From assembly GCA_046758865.1 (NCBI GenBank), contig JBHIBD010000010.1:1-44241 (forward strand): 44,241 nt of DNA. The letters run 5' to 3'. The notes under the pieces were generated by a model. The model was not told the DNA's origin, did no database searches, and saw only the letters and a list, made by a program, of their open reading frames with translations. The stretch comes from JBHIBD01 sp046758865. GTDB taxonomy: Bacteria; Planctomycetota; Brocadiia; Brocadiales; Bathyanammoxibiaceae. Below are positions 1 through 7,769 of the stretch, piece by piece; position 1 is the first letter of the stretch, and each line of letters opens with the position of its first letter. The translations under genes were made by a program, and so were the position numbers.

Positions 1-264
1 CATAAACATAGTCACCATTGGCATATTGACTGGGACCTTGTTACGGAGCTTAATGGAATGTGGGAGCAAAAACTGGAGATCAGGGATAGGGATGATGATG
101 ACAGCGGTGGGACGCTACTTTTCCTTTCCCCTGGGGTAAGGATGCTAGTCAACAACCGTGTCTCTTTTACAGGGGCAGTTTTATTTCCGATCCAAGAAGA
201 CACTAACGGCCTGGAGCACGAAACCGATTATCGGGTCATCTGGGGGGTTGGTGTTGGGTTTTGA
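1..264 (+). CDS. C-terminal fragment of an outer-membrane beta-barrel protein (5' truncated by window edge)
   Basis: Frame 1 is open from the first base to a TGA at 262-264, giving the last 87 residues of a protein that begins outside the window. The fragment alternates polar and hydrophobic residues in short strands and ends in the tyrosine-rich strand DYRVIWGVGVGF, with a terminal phenylalanine. A C-terminal aromatic residue on a final amphipathic strand is the usual signature of outer-membrane beta-barrels recognised by the BAM complex. An acidic loop (DRDDDD) precedes the last hairpins. The strand pattern resembles porin-like or MetA/phenol-pathway-type barrels, but the family cannot be fixed from this piece. 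It implies a diderm cell. The 186 bases between this gene and the next hold no gene that I can see. Confidence 0.6.
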   Translation, partial: HKHSHHWHIDWDLVTELNGMWEQKLEIRDRDDDDSGGTLLFLSPGVRMLVNNRVSFTGAVLFPIQEDTNGLEHETDYRVIWGVGVGF

Positions 265-450
265 GTAAGTTCACCAACATTCCTCATTGAGGGTTTCAGA
301 GCTTGATAACAGGATTTTTTGTTTGGTAGTATTCTGGCCAAAGGCTAAAATTACAAAAATTCTGCAAAAGTAGTAGATTGACAAGTAGGGGTTTAGACGT
401 ACCTTTGTCAGCGACTCTCGCTTTAATCGACATTTCGGAGGTCTCGATAG

Positions 451-1053
451 GTGAGAAGGACTAGAATCTCCGACCAAGAACTACTGGAACTCATTCGCAA
501 AAGTATAGACCCGGATAGCATTACTTCCAAGGACCCCAGAGTTACGCGAAAAAGATTAGAAGAACTCTTTCGCCGACTTAAAGCTGTCATCGAGGCGAAG
601 CCGGCTAAGGGGAAAGTGAGCCAGCCCGTCTCCAGAGGGATTAGCGAACGTATCCTTGTATATATAGACGGTGCGTCCAGAGGAAACCCCGGCAAGGCGG
701 GGATAGGGGTAGTCATCTACGACAAAAAGCAACAAAATGTCTTGAAAGAGATTTGTAGATATATAGGGGAGACTACAAACAACGTTGCGGAATACCGTGC
801 CCTAATTAGCGGTGTAGAGAAGGCGCTGGAGTACAGCCCAAAGGAATTGGAAATCCTTTCAGACAGTGAATTGTTGGTAAAGCAGATAAACGGTCAATAC
901 AAGGTAAGGGCACCGTCAATACTGCCCCTCTACAAAAAAGCCAAGAGGCTTATAGGGATGCTGCCAAAGTGGAAGATACAACATATCCCAAGGGAGGAAA
1001 ACGCATTGGCCGATGCCCTGGCGAACATGGCTATCGATGCCCAAAGCGGCTGA
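451..1053 (+). CDS. Ribonuclease H-like protein (RNase HI fold) with N-terminal extension
   Basis: This 200-residue protein carries an RNase HI domain in its C-terminal two thirds. The motif VYIDGASRGNPGKAGIG supplies the first catalytic Asp, TTNNVAEYRAL the Glu, ILSDSELLVKQI the second Asp and the C-terminal EENALADALANMA the last Asp, so the DEDD set looks complete. The family cleaves the RNA strand of RNA:DNA hybrids. The first 65 or so residues are a charged, helical extension that is not part of the fold. The start is GTG at 451, with CGGAGG about nine bases upstream. A TTGACA at 378-383 lies upstream but lacks a good -10 box. The gene stands alone, with 212 bases to the next CDS. Confidence 0.88.
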   Translation: MRRTRISDQELLELIRKSIDPDSITSKDPRVTRKRLEELFRRLKAVIEAKPAKGKVSQPVSRGISERILVYIDGASRGNPGKAGIGVVIYDKKQQNVLKEICRYIGETTNNVAEYRALISGVEKALEYSPKELEILSDSELLVKQINGQYKVRAPSILPLYKKAKRLIGMLPKWKIQHIPREENALADALANMAIDAQSG

Positions 1054-1167
1054 GGAACGCTGAGTATCCCAGTAATAATCTAACCCCCGTGCAGCCCCTA
1101 TACACCACACTGACTGCCCCCACCGACCCTTGACCATCCTGAAAGGCTGCCGTCTTTCATTTTTTAA

Positions 1168-1196
1168 TTGACAAATACGGGAGTTCTTAATACTTT
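1168..1196 (+). promoter_or_regulatory. Candidate sigma70-type promoter for the 1266-2929 genes
   Basis: TTGACA at 1168-1173 is followed after 17 bases by TACTTT at 1191-1196. It lies about 70 bases upstream of the ATG at 1266 and is the only good -35 element in this intergenic stretch. Confidence 0.45.
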
Positions 1197-1265
1197 AGAA
1201 AATAAGAACGGCTCTTGTGGCGTTCCATTAGTTATCTTACGCTAGGCAACGTAGGAGGAGAACTA

Positions 1266-1658
1266 ATGGACCCTATAGCAAGGAATTTTGTCGCTGCTAG
1301 CGTTATATATTTTTTCATTGCGGTTTGTTTGGGGCTGACAATGGTACTTTTCGGACTTGAGGACCATGCGCAGCTCAAGTTCGCTCACTCGCACCTAAAC
1401 CTTCTCGGATGGATATCAATGATGATATACGGTGTAGGATATCATATCCTGCCCAGATTTAGTGGAAACCCTGTAGCCTATCCTCAATTCATGGTGTACC
1501 ATTTCTGGCTTGCCAACATAAGTTTGTTGGGCCTTGTCAGTCTCTGGGGCTACTCGTACCTTCTAACAGGCATCTTTGCATTTTTACAGGTAGTTGCTAC
1601 GGGGCTTTTTGTGTTAAACATCCTTGCTAGCATAAAGCCGGCTCCACAAACAGATTGA
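1266..1658 (+). CDS. Small four-helix membrane protein resembling the heme-copper oxidase subunit I N-terminal region
   Basis: The 130-residue product has four hydrophobic helices. The second carries AHSHLNLLGWISMMIYGVGYHILPRF, whose HxHLNLLGW pattern resembles the low-spin heme His ligand region in subunit I of cbb3-type and NO-reductase-type heme-copper oxidases. It is far shorter than a real subunit I (about 450 residues or more) and lacks the binuclear-centre part. It may therefore be a heme-binding or quinone-linked membrane protein rather than an oxidase. The start chosen is ATG at 1266, with GGAGGAG about five bases upstream; an in-frame earlier start at 1215 lacks this site. It is followed after 26 bases by the DUF1858 gene. 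Confidence 0.65.
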   Translation: MDPIARNFVAASVIYFFIAVCLGLTMVLFGLEDHAQLKFAHSHLNLLGWISMMIYGVGYHILPRFSGNPVAYPQFMVYHFWLANISLLGLVSLWGYSYLLTGIFAFLQVVATGLFVLNILASIKPAPQTD

Positions 1659-1684
1659 CAGGTACCAGAAGGAGTGATTACGAT

Positions 1685-1906
1685 ATGAGCGAACCCAAAA
1701 TTACAAAGAAGTCAAGTCTGGGGGAAGTCATAACAAAGTATCCGGAAACCGAGGAAATATTTAAGAAATACTTCGGTTCTGGCTGCTTCACCTGCCCCGG
1801 CTCGAAGATGGAAGATATTGCATTCGGGGCCATGATGCACAATATGGACCCCGAAATAATAGTGAAAGAGCTTAATGAGGCCATCGAGAAGGCAGCAAAG
1901 AAGTAA
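1685..1906 (+). CDS. DUF1858 domain protein (hybrid-cluster-associated redox-disulfide type)
   Basis: This 73-residue protein fits the DUF1858 family: a short helical domain with a central CxxC-type motif (GSGCFTCPGSKMEDIAFGAMMH). Family members are small redox-disulfide proteins often encoded near hybrid cluster proteins or Fe-S genes, and the ScdA/YtfE N-terminal domain is related. The start ATG at 1685 has AGAAGGAG about ten bases upstream. The in-frame start at 1655, which overlaps the preceding stop, is less likely. Its neighbours (Nfu-like scaffold, E1 enzyme, cysteine desulfurase) point to sulfur or redox handling. Confidence 0.8.
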   Translation: MSEPKITKKSSLGEVITKYPETEEIFKKYFGSGCFTCPGSKMEDIAFGAMMHNMDPEIIVKELNEAIEKAAKK

Positions 1907-1985
1907 CAACTTCTCAAAGCCCCGCTCAGTATCACGTAAATTAATTCCCTAGTAAAGTGCACTTTTCAGGAAGGAGATTGTCTCA

Positions 1986-2210
1986 ATGGTGGACACCGAG
2001 AAGGTAAAGAAAATCCTTGAAGAAATACGGCCTGCATTGCAGGCTGATGGAGGCGATATAGAGTTCGTAGGCATAGACAACGATGTGGTGAAAGTAAGGC
2101 TGAAAGGCGCCTGTGGAACCTGCCCCAGTTCATTAGTAACACTCAAGATGGGCGTTGAGGCCAGACTGAAAGAGGAGATACCAGAGGTAGAGTGCGTGGA
2201 GGCCGTCTAA
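1986..2210 (+). CDS. NifU C-terminal-like Fe-S scaffold protein (Nfu type)
   Basis: The 74-residue protein corresponds to the stand-alone NifU C-terminal domain. It has the family opening VKKILEEIRPALQADGGDIE and the cluster-binding motif GACGTCPSSLVTLKMGVE, whose CxxC binds a [4Fe-4S] cluster at a dimer interface. Such proteins carry clusters to target enzymes. ATG at 1986 is preceded by GGAAGGAG at 1970-1977. The cysteine desulfurase that could supply its sulfur lies about 1.9 kb downstream on the same strand. Confidence 0.9.
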   Translation: MVDTEKVKKILEEIRPALQADGGDIEFVGIDNDVVKVRLKGACGTCPSSLVTLKMGVEARLKEEIPEVECVEAV

Positions 2211-2251
2211 AGGCTTTGCATTAGAACACAAGCGAAAGGAGCAAGAGGCCC

Positions 2252-2929
2252 ATGAGTTTGGTTTTAGGTCCTATTCATCACTGGATGCACAAAAAGATTA
2301 AAATCTCTGAGGCCAGGGAGAAGGCCATCGTTCAGGGTCTAAAAGACAAGTTTGGACAGGATGCTGAAGGCGTACTTGCAGAGGTCTACAAAAAGTATCC
2401 CGAATCACAAAACGACGGCAAATCTCTGGAGGAAATCTTAGAAGACAAGCCCATCCATGCTGGGATTCAAGGTCTGATAGACGATGTGGAGACTAGAGAG
2501 GCCGCCATTATCGCCGCTTTTTATAACAAATATGGTGACCGGGCGAAAGAGGTGGCATCTCAGGCAGCGTATCAGCATGGCATAAGTTGTGGACAGACGG
2601 CTGTGAAGGAAAAAGGGTTGGGCCCCGGAGACCTGATGCCAGGAAAGGCATTCGAACTTCTGCTCGACAATTACTGTGACGGGATGCCGTGTGACAGAGG
2701 TGCTCAGGTCCTGGATGAGACAGAAAAGCATATTATTTGGGACCACACTATCTGTATTCACGGTAAGTATTGGGAGGCCGTTAATGCACCCCCAAAGGCC
2801 ATGTGTGATATTTTAATTTCTTGGATATCAGGTTTTGGAAAGGGCATAAATCCTGTTATCTCTCATGGCAGGAGAAAGTGTGTCGCCCACGGTGACCAGA
2901 CCTGCGAAAGCAGTTATGAAGCAGGCTAA
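2252..2929 (+). CDS. Putative L-2-amino-thiazoline-4-carboxylate hydrolase / V4R-like protein
   Basis: The 225-residue protein has a helical N-terminal half and a cysteine-rich C-terminal half (NYCDGMPCDRG, a cluster of His residues, then RKCVAHGDQTCE). The terminal Cys-x-x-His-Gly-Asp-x-x-Cys pattern resembles the metal or small-molecule site of the ATC hydrolase family and of 4-vinyl-reductase (V4R) domains. The N-terminal half contains two similar stretches of the form EAREKAIVQGLKDKFG and TREAAIIAAFYNKYGD, suggesting an internal duplication. The substrate is not predictable. ATG at 2252 has AAAGGAG ten bases upstream. It is probably co-transcribed with the Nfu gene 41 bases upstream. Confidence 0.55.
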   Translation: MSLVLGPIHHWMHKKIKISEAREKAIVQGLKDKFGQDAEGVLAEVYKKYPESQNDGKSLEEILEDKPIHAGIQGLIDDVETREAAIIAAFYNKYGDRAKEVASQAAYQHGISCGQTAVKEKGLGPGDLMPGKAFELLLDNYCDGMPCDRGAQVLDETEKHIIWDHTICIHGKYWEAVNAPPKAMCDILISWISGFGKGINPVISHGRRKCVAHGDQTCESSYEAG

Positions 2930-2954
2930 GGGCTTTAGATAAGGCCTTTAGCCT
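2923..2954 (+). terminator. Imperfect hairpin terminator at the end of the 2252-2929 gene
   Basis: AGGCTAAGGGCTT and AGGCCTTTAGCCT form a 13-pair stem that includes two G-U pairs, around a six-base loop. It spans the stop codon and is followed by a short T/C-rich tract. This is a plausible partial terminator separating 1266-2929 from the E1/desulfurase pair. Confidence 0.5.
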
Positions 2955-3003
2955 TTCCTCCCGAAAATGAAGTCTTCCTTATCTAATCAACCTGCCACAA
3001 AAG

Positions 3004-4044
3004 ATGGAAGAAGAACTTTTTAGTAGATATTCACGTCAAATTTTCTTCCAACCGATAGGCATAGAGGGCCAGAAAAGACTTTCCAGGGGCTATGCATTAG
3101 TAATCGGTTGCGGTGCCACAGGCAGTGCATCAGCCGGCATGTTGGCCAGGGCTGGTGTTGGTCGGCTTAGAATCATTGATAGGGATTTCCTTGAGGAAAC
3201 CAACCTGCAGAGACAGTCTCTTTTCGACGAAGAAGACCTCAAAACAGGCCTCCCAAAGGCAACGCTGGCAGAAAAGAATTTAAGCAGGATAAACTCCTCT
3301 ATCAAGGTAGAGGGGATAGTTGCAGACGCAAATCCTTCCAACATAGAAGACTTGGTCATGGGTGCCGACGTCATCCTTGACGGCACGGACAACTTTGAGA
3401 CGAGGTTCCTCATAAACGACTACGCCCTTAATACACTTACACCCTGGATCTACGCTGCGTGCACTGGGAGTCAGGGAATGCTCATGAACATCGTCCCGCA
3501 GGAGACACCCTGCCTAAGATGTCTCCTGGAGACCAGCCCACCTGTTGGCGCTATCCCTACCTGCGAGACTGCAGGCATCCTAGGCCCAACTGCACAACTC
3601 ATAAGCTCCATCCAGACCGCTGAGGCCATCAAGATACTCACAGGTCGCAGCGAGCTTCTGATAAAGGACCTGGTAAGAGTGGATACCTGGGCGGGGACGC
3701 TGCAGAGGCTCAACCTATCAGATGCAAGACCAGACAACTGTTCCGCGTGCAGGCTGGGCAGATATGACTTCCTCCACGCCAGGATGGGGGTCATGACCAC
3801 TACCCTCTGTGGCAATAATGCTGTACAGATAGTCCCCACAAATGGCTCAAAGATTAGGCTGGAAGAATTGGCGTCAAGGTTAAGTAAGCTCGGTGATGTT
3901 ACCCATAACCCCTTCCTCCTCAGGTTCAAATTAAGGGACAGGGATATTGAGATGGTCGTATTCCCCGACGGCAGGGCAATCATCCAGGGCACGAAAGAAT
4001 CGTCACTGGCAAGAGACCTTTATTCTAAATACATTGGTATGTAA
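3004..4044 (+). CDS. ThiF/MoeB/HesA-family E1-like adenylyltransferase
   Basis: This 346-residue enzyme belongs to the ubiquitin-activating-like family that adenylates the C-terminus of a sulfur-carrier protein (ThiS or MoaD type). The nucleotide-binding motif is VIGCGATGSASA (residues 33-44). IIDRDFLEETNLQRQ (57-71) holds the Asp and Arg used in ATP binding. Zinc ligands are C170/C173 and C246/C249, and the likely catalytic cysteine is C187 in PTCETAGILGP. A C-terminal tail of about 90 residues (TTTLCGNNAVQIVP onward) is an extra small domain. No sulfur-carrier gene is visible nearby. The cysteine desulfurase gene starts 35 bases downstream, so the two probably work together in sulfur transfer. 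Confidence 0.88.
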   Translation: MEEELFSRYSRQIFFQPIGIEGQKRLSRGYALVIGCGATGSASAGMLARAGVGRLRIIDRDFLEETNLQRQSLFDEEDLKTGLPKATLAEKNLSRINSSIKVEGIVADANPSNIEDLVMGADVILDGTDNFETRFLINDYALNTLTPWIYAACTGSQGMLMNIVPQETPCLRCLLETSPPVGAIPTCETAGILGPTAQLISSIQTAEAIKILTGRSELLIKDLVRVDTWAGTLQRLNLSDARPDNCSACRLGRYDFLHARMGVMTTTLCGNNAVQIVPTNGSKIRLEELASRLSKLGDVTHNPFLLRFKLRDRDIEMVVFPDGRAIIQGTKESSLARDLYSKYIGM

Positions 4045-4079
4045 GAGGGCAGTTTCCTGACAATAGGGACACAATCGGC

Positions 4080-5243
4080 ATGATATACCTCGACAATGCA
4101 GCCACGAGTTTTCCAAAACCGCCACAGGTGTACCGGAGGATGGATGAGTTCTTCCGGCACAGGGCTGCAAATCCTGGCAGGGCAGGCTACAGGCTTTCCA
4201 TGGAGGTAGAGCGGGAGGTGGAAGGGGCACGAAAAATCCTGGCAGACATGTTTGGTGCAACGGAGCCAGAGAGAATCGTATTTACACTGAATGCCACCGA
4301 CGCCATCAACATGGCCCTGAAAGGGCTGCTCAGGGAGGGTGACCATGTCATCACCAGCACCCTGGAGCACAATTCAGTTACAAGGCCACTCTCGGGCCTT
4401 GAGAAGAGAGGGACAATATCAGTAACCAGAGTCAATGCCAATCGAGAAGGTCTTCTTGACCCAGAGACCATTCAACAGGCCGTGTGCCCGCGAACACGGC
4501 TCATTGTCATAACCCACGCATCAAACGTCCTTGGCACTGTACAGCCAATAAGAGAGATAGGCAGACTGGCGAGGGAGAAGGGACTTATATTCATGATAGA
4601 TGCCGCCCAATCCGCAGGCGTCTGGCCCATCAGCGTGGAGGAGGATTTTGTGGACCTGCTGGCCTTCACTGGGCATAAAGGGCTCTTTGGCCCACCCGGC
4701 ACGGGTGGCCTCTATGTGGGAGAGCGAACAGAAATCTCGCCCTGGAGAGAGGGCGGAACTGGTACAGATTCAGAATCCCTCTTACATCCAAAGGCATTAC
4801 CACACGGCCTGGAAGGAGGAACACCAAACTTCTTGGGTACAGTGGGCCTTAGGGCAGGTGTGGAGTTTATTACAAAAACGGGCGTAGATAATATAAGACG
4901 TCACGGTCAGCAGCTTCTCACGAAAATCCTTAACGACCTTGAAGGGGACGATAGATTTATCCTTTACGGGCCCAAGGGAGTCATTAAGGATAGATTACCC
5001 ATTATCTCTCTAAACATAAAGGGTCTTGAACCATCCCTGGCCGGCAGCATATTGGACGAAACCTACGGCATTGCCGTGCGCTCAGGGCTCCACTGTGCAC
5101 CCCTTACACATAAGGGTATAGATTCGTTTCCACAGGGAACCATACGGGTAAGTCCAGGGTATTTCAACACAGAGGATGATATAGCACAATTAACCCGTGC
5201 CCTGCCGGAGATGGCAAGCTCTGTCAAGATAGCTACAAGGTAA
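4080..5243 (+). CDS. Cysteine desulfurase (class V aminotransferase family)
   Basis: The 387-residue PLP enzyme would convert cysteine to alanine with a protein persulfide. The opening IYLDNAATSFPKP is typical of the subfamily related to SufS/CsdA. The base-stacking His lies in STLEHNS (H97), the PLP lysine is K200 in AFTGHKGLFGP, and the sulfur-accepting cysteine is C339 in VRSGLHCAPLTH. Length is normal for the family. ATG at 4080 follows the E1 gene closely, and the pair probably form an operon delivering sulfur for a carrier protein or for the Nfu-type scaffold at 1986-2210. No separate SufBCD or IscU genes are present in the window. Confidence 0.92.
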   Translation: MIYLDNAATSFPKPPQVYRRMDEFFRHRAANPGRAGYRLSMEVEREVEGARKILADMFGATEPERIVFTLNATDAINMALKGLLREGDHVITSTLEHNSVTRPLSGLEKRGTISVTRVNANREGLLDPETIQQAVCPRTRLIVITHASNVLGTVQPIREIGRLAREKGLIFMIDAAQSAGVWPISVEEDFVDLLAFTGHKGLFGPPGTGGLYVGERTEISPWREGGTGTDSESLLHPKALPHGLEGGTPNFLGTVGLRAGVEFITKTGVDNIRRHGQQLLTKILNDLEGDDRFILYGPKGVIKDRLPIISLNIKGLEPSLAGSILDETYGIAVRSGLHCAPLTHKGIDSFPQGTIRVSPGYFNTEDDIAQLTRALPEMASSVKIATR

Positions 5244-5267
5244 ACCCAACATCAAAATTCTTTCAGG

Positions 5268-5331
5268 GCGTGCGACATCAGCCTCAGGCTGAAGTCCGCC
5301 AGAGGCGGATGTGCCTGCGGCATCACCCGCC
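5268..5331. repeat. Dispersed palindromic repeat, copy A
   Basis: This stretch holds two small palindromes (CAGCCTCAGGCTG and TCCGCCAGAGGCGGA) followed by GCGGATGTGCCTGCGGCATC. Bases 5304-5326 match 36123-36145 at 21 of 23 positions, and GCCAGAGGCG recurs at 16944-16953. It sits in the 193-base gap between the cysteine desulfurase and hutH and looks like a REP- or MITE-type intergenic element. Confidence 0.6.
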
Positions 5332-5377
5332 AGTTAGTATGACTTTGGTTGTTCATCCTAGGAATGGGCCCGGTTTT

Positions 5378-5432
5378 TGTAGCGTTGGAGCTTGCTCCAA
5401 CGTCGAACGTGGCAGCTTGCTGCCACGCTACA
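5378..5432. repeat. REPIN-like double hairpin abutting the hutH start codon
   Basis: Two perfect 9-bp hairpins with TT loops, CGTTGGAGCTTGCTCCAACG (5383-5402) and CGTGGCAGCTTGCTGCCACG (5408-5427), are separated by TCGAA. They are enclosed by the inverted repeat TGTAGCGT (5378-5385) and ACGCTACA (5425-5432). Paired REP hairpins of this type are usually moved by REP-associated tyrosine transposases; none is encoded in this window. The right end is four bases from the hutH ATG, so it occupies the normal ribosome-binding-site position. Confidence 0.8.
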
Positions 5433-5436
5433 TCAA

Positions 5437-6966
5437 ATGAAAGAGATAACCCTGGATGGTAATAATTTAAGCATCGCAGACCTGGCAGCCATTGCCAGAT
5501 GTGGCCTTAAGATTTCACTAGCACCACATGTATCGGAAAGGATTGAAATGGCAAGAAAGGTGGTAGAGGGGGCCGTTAAGAGCAAAAAGACCGTCTACGG
5601 CGTTACCACTGGGTTCGGCGCCCTGGCCAGTGTCATCCTGTCCAAGGACCAAACCAAGGATTTACAGAGGAATATACTCCTCAGCCATTCGGCCGGTGTA
5701 GGGCCGCCGTTTAACGAGGAGGCAACACGGGCCATTATGGCCCTCCGGGTGAACGGTCTCGCCAAGGGTTATTCCGGAATACGGTTACGCACGCTCAAGA
5801 CACTCATTGAGATGGTAAACAAGGGTGTGCTCCCGATTATCCCTGAAAAGGGCTCCGTGGGTGCAAGCGGCGACCTGGCACCACTGGCGCACATGGGGCT
5901 TGTAATGATTGGGGAGGGTGAGACCCTTTACAACAATATGCGTATGGCCGGTAGCGAGGCCATGAAGAAGGCAGGTATACCGATATTGCACCTTGAAGAG
6001 GGCGAAGGCCTGGCGATTATAAACGGCACGCAGGTGATGACTGCCGTAGGCGCACTGGCTATCCACGATTCTATTAACTTAATCAAGGCGGCCGATATAG
6101 CGGCCGGCATGACACTTGAGGTGCTTTTGGGTTCGAACGTAGAGTTAAACCAGAAGATACATGACACAAGGCCCCACCCTGGACAGTCCCTCTGCGCCGA
6201 GAATCTCAGGAAAATAACAGCCGGGGGCGCCATCATAACCTCCCACAAGGATTTCGGCAGGGTCCAGGATGCCTACACCATAAGGTGCTGTCCGCAGGTC
6301 CAGGGCGCCTCCAGAGACGCCCTCAGTCATGCCAGAAAGGTAATAGAGACGGAAATGAATTCGGCGACAGACAACCCAATGGTGTTTTATGAAACGGGTG
6401 AGATACTTACCGGGGGCAACTTCCATGGCCAGCCTGTTGGTCTTGCCATGGACTTTCTGGCTATGGGTCTCTCTGAACTGAGCAACATATCAGAACGCAG
6501 GATAGAGCGATTGGTGAACCCACAGCTTAGCGGGCTTCCTGCCTTTCTCATAAAAGAACCGGGGCTCAACTCAGGCCTCATGCTCGCCCAGTACACGGCA
6601 GCGGCGCTAGTATCAGAAAACAAGACCCTCTCTCACCCCGCCACTGTAGATTCCATCCCTACATCCGCCAACAAAGAAGACCACGTCAGCATGGGTACCA
6701 TAGCCGCCAGGAAGTGCCGGGATGTTCTAAAAAATGCAGAATATGTTACAGCCATCGAACTCCTCTGTGCGGCCCAGGCACTTGACCTGTTCACCAACCT
6801 GAAGCCCGGTGGTGGCACGCTCGCTGCATACGAACTCATCCGACAGAATATCTCACATATGGAGGTAGACAGGGTCCTGTCCAAGGATATAGACACCGTC
6901 TACAACCTGGTCCACAGCGGTCAAGTGGTAGAAACCGTGGAAGAAAAGATAGGCAACTTGAATTAA
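5437..6966 (+). CDS. hutH: Histidine ammonia-lyase
   Basis: This 509-residue enzyme deaminates L-histidine to urocanate, the first step of histidine degradation. It has the MIO-forming triad A143-S144-G145 in SVGASGDLAPLAHMGL, exactly the position expected for bacterial HutH, and the active-site Tyr motif VYGVTTGFGAL. STDNPMVF and the C-terminal helical region are also family-like. The start is taken as ATG at 5437 because MKEITLDGNNLSI aligns with normal N-termini; the in-frame TTG at 5392 lies inside the upstream hairpin element. No Shine-Dalgarno sequence precedes the ATG because the element at 5378-5432 fills that space. hutU and hutI are not in the window; ftcD-like 8674-9681 lies nearby. 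A phenylalanine or tyrosine ammonia-lyase is possible but less likely. Confidence 0.92.
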   Translation: MKEITLDGNNLSIADLAAIARCGLKISLAPHVSERIEMARKVVEGAVKSKKTVYGVTTGFGALASVILSKDQTKDLQRNILLSHSAGVGPPFNEEATRAIMALRVNGLAKGYSGIRLRTLKTLIEMVNKGVLPIIPEKGSVGASGDLAPLAHMGLVMIGEGETLYNNMRMAGSEAMKKAGIPILHLEEGEGLAIINGTQVMTAVGALAIHDSINLIKAADIAAGMTLEVLLGSNVELNQKIHDTRPHPGQSLCAENLRKITAGGAIITSHKDFGRVQDAYTIRCCPQVQGASRDALSHARKVIETEMNSATDNPMVFYETGEILTGGNFHGQPVGLAMDFLAMGLSELSNISERRIERLVNPQLSGLPAFLIKEPGLNSGLMLAQYTAAALVSENKTLSHPATVDSIPTSANKEDHVSMGTIAARKCRDVLKNAEYVTAIELLCAAQALDLFTNLKPGGGTLAAYELIRQNISHMEVDRVLSKDIDTVYNLVHSGQVVETVEEKIGNLN

Positions 6967-6975
6967 CCAGACAGC

Positions 6976-7710
6976 ATGACAACCTTAATATTTACAATAC
7001 TGTATATTGTCCTCGTTTTTAACGGGACGGTCTTTGCCACGGGATACAAGCTTCTACAATCCTTCCCTGTAGGAGTAGAAGAACTCTCCGGGCTTACCTA
7101 TGACCCACAGACAGACACCCTCTGGACCGTTCAGGACGGTGGCGGTGGCCTCTACCAGCTAGATAAACAGGGAAAAGTCCTGAAGACAATAAGCATCCCT
7201 TCAAACGACCTGGAGGGAATAGCTTATAAGCCGCTCAGTGATACATTTCTCCTCGCCGAAGAGAGAAATAGAGAAATACTAGAGATAGACAGGCAGGGCA
7301 CAATCCTCCAGACAATTAAGGTGCCTCTAAAATACCGTTTTTGGCACCTGAATCATGGGATAGAGGGGGTATGCCACGACCCAAAGAGCAGGCACATCTT
7401 TATAGTTAATGAAAAGAGCCCTCGGGTGGTGATGGAACTGGATGAAGGCGGTGTTGTTGTAAAATCCTTTGAGGTGGAAGAGGTAGAGGACTTATCAGGC
7501 ATCTACTACGACAACACGAGCGGACACCTCCTTGTACTCAGTCATGAAACAAAGGCTGTAATAGAGTTCACGCCTGTGGGTAAATTTATAAGTGCTTTCT
7601 TCATAAATGCCCCTCAGGCAGAGGGCATAACTATGGATGGAGACGGAAATATCTACATAATTTGTGAGAAAAGCAAGACGCTGTATATCTACACACCAAT
7701 TAAGAAATGA
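6976..7710 (+). CDS. Secreted SdiA-regulated-like beta-propeller protein, copy 1
   Basis: The 244-residue protein has an N-terminal signal sequence (LIFTILYIVLVFNGTVFATG) and repeated blades with motifs such as ELSGLTYDPQTDTLWTVQD, DLEGIAYKPLSDTFLLAEE and EGVCHDPKSRHIFIVNEK. This matches the SdiA-regulated family of six-bladed, lipase- or esterase-like beta-propellers. No enzymatic residues can be assigned, so the role is unknown, probably ligand binding or a surface/periplasmic function. It starts nine bases after hutH, so it is likely co-transcribed. It is closely related to the next gene (7910-8665) and the two form a tandem duplication. Confidence 0.8.
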   Translation: MTTLIFTILYIVLVFNGTVFATGYKLLQSFPVGVEELSGLTYDPQTDTLWTVQDGGGGLYQLDKQGKVLKTISIPSNDLEGIAYKPLSDTFLLAEERNREILEIDRQGTILQTIKVPLKYRFWHLNHGIEGVCHDPKSRHIFIVNEKSPRVVMELDEGGVVVKSFEVEEVEDLSGIYYDNTSGHLLVLSHETKAVIEFTPVGKFISAFFINAPQAEGITMDGDGNIYIICEKSKTLYIYTPIKK

Positions 7711-7733
7711 AACTATGGAAGAACTCCGCACAA

Positions 7734-7769
7734 CTGTCATTCTGAGGGAGTGAAACGACCGAAGAATCT
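7734..7769. repeat. CATTCTGAG-type intergenic repeat
   Basis: The segment reads CTGTCATTCTGAGGGAGTGA followed by AACGACCGAAGAATCT. It resembles a short repeat (TGTCATTCTGAG...GAAGAATCT) recalled from intergenic regions of many environmental bacteria. The ends form an imperfect inverted repeat (ATTCT...AGAAT). It lies in the 199-base gap between the two propeller genes. Confidence 0.5.

Noticed and set aside
1215..1265. Earlier start for the mini oxidase-like protein
   Set aside because: The strong GGAGGAG site is positioned for the ATG at 1266, and the extra residues are not membrane- or family-like.
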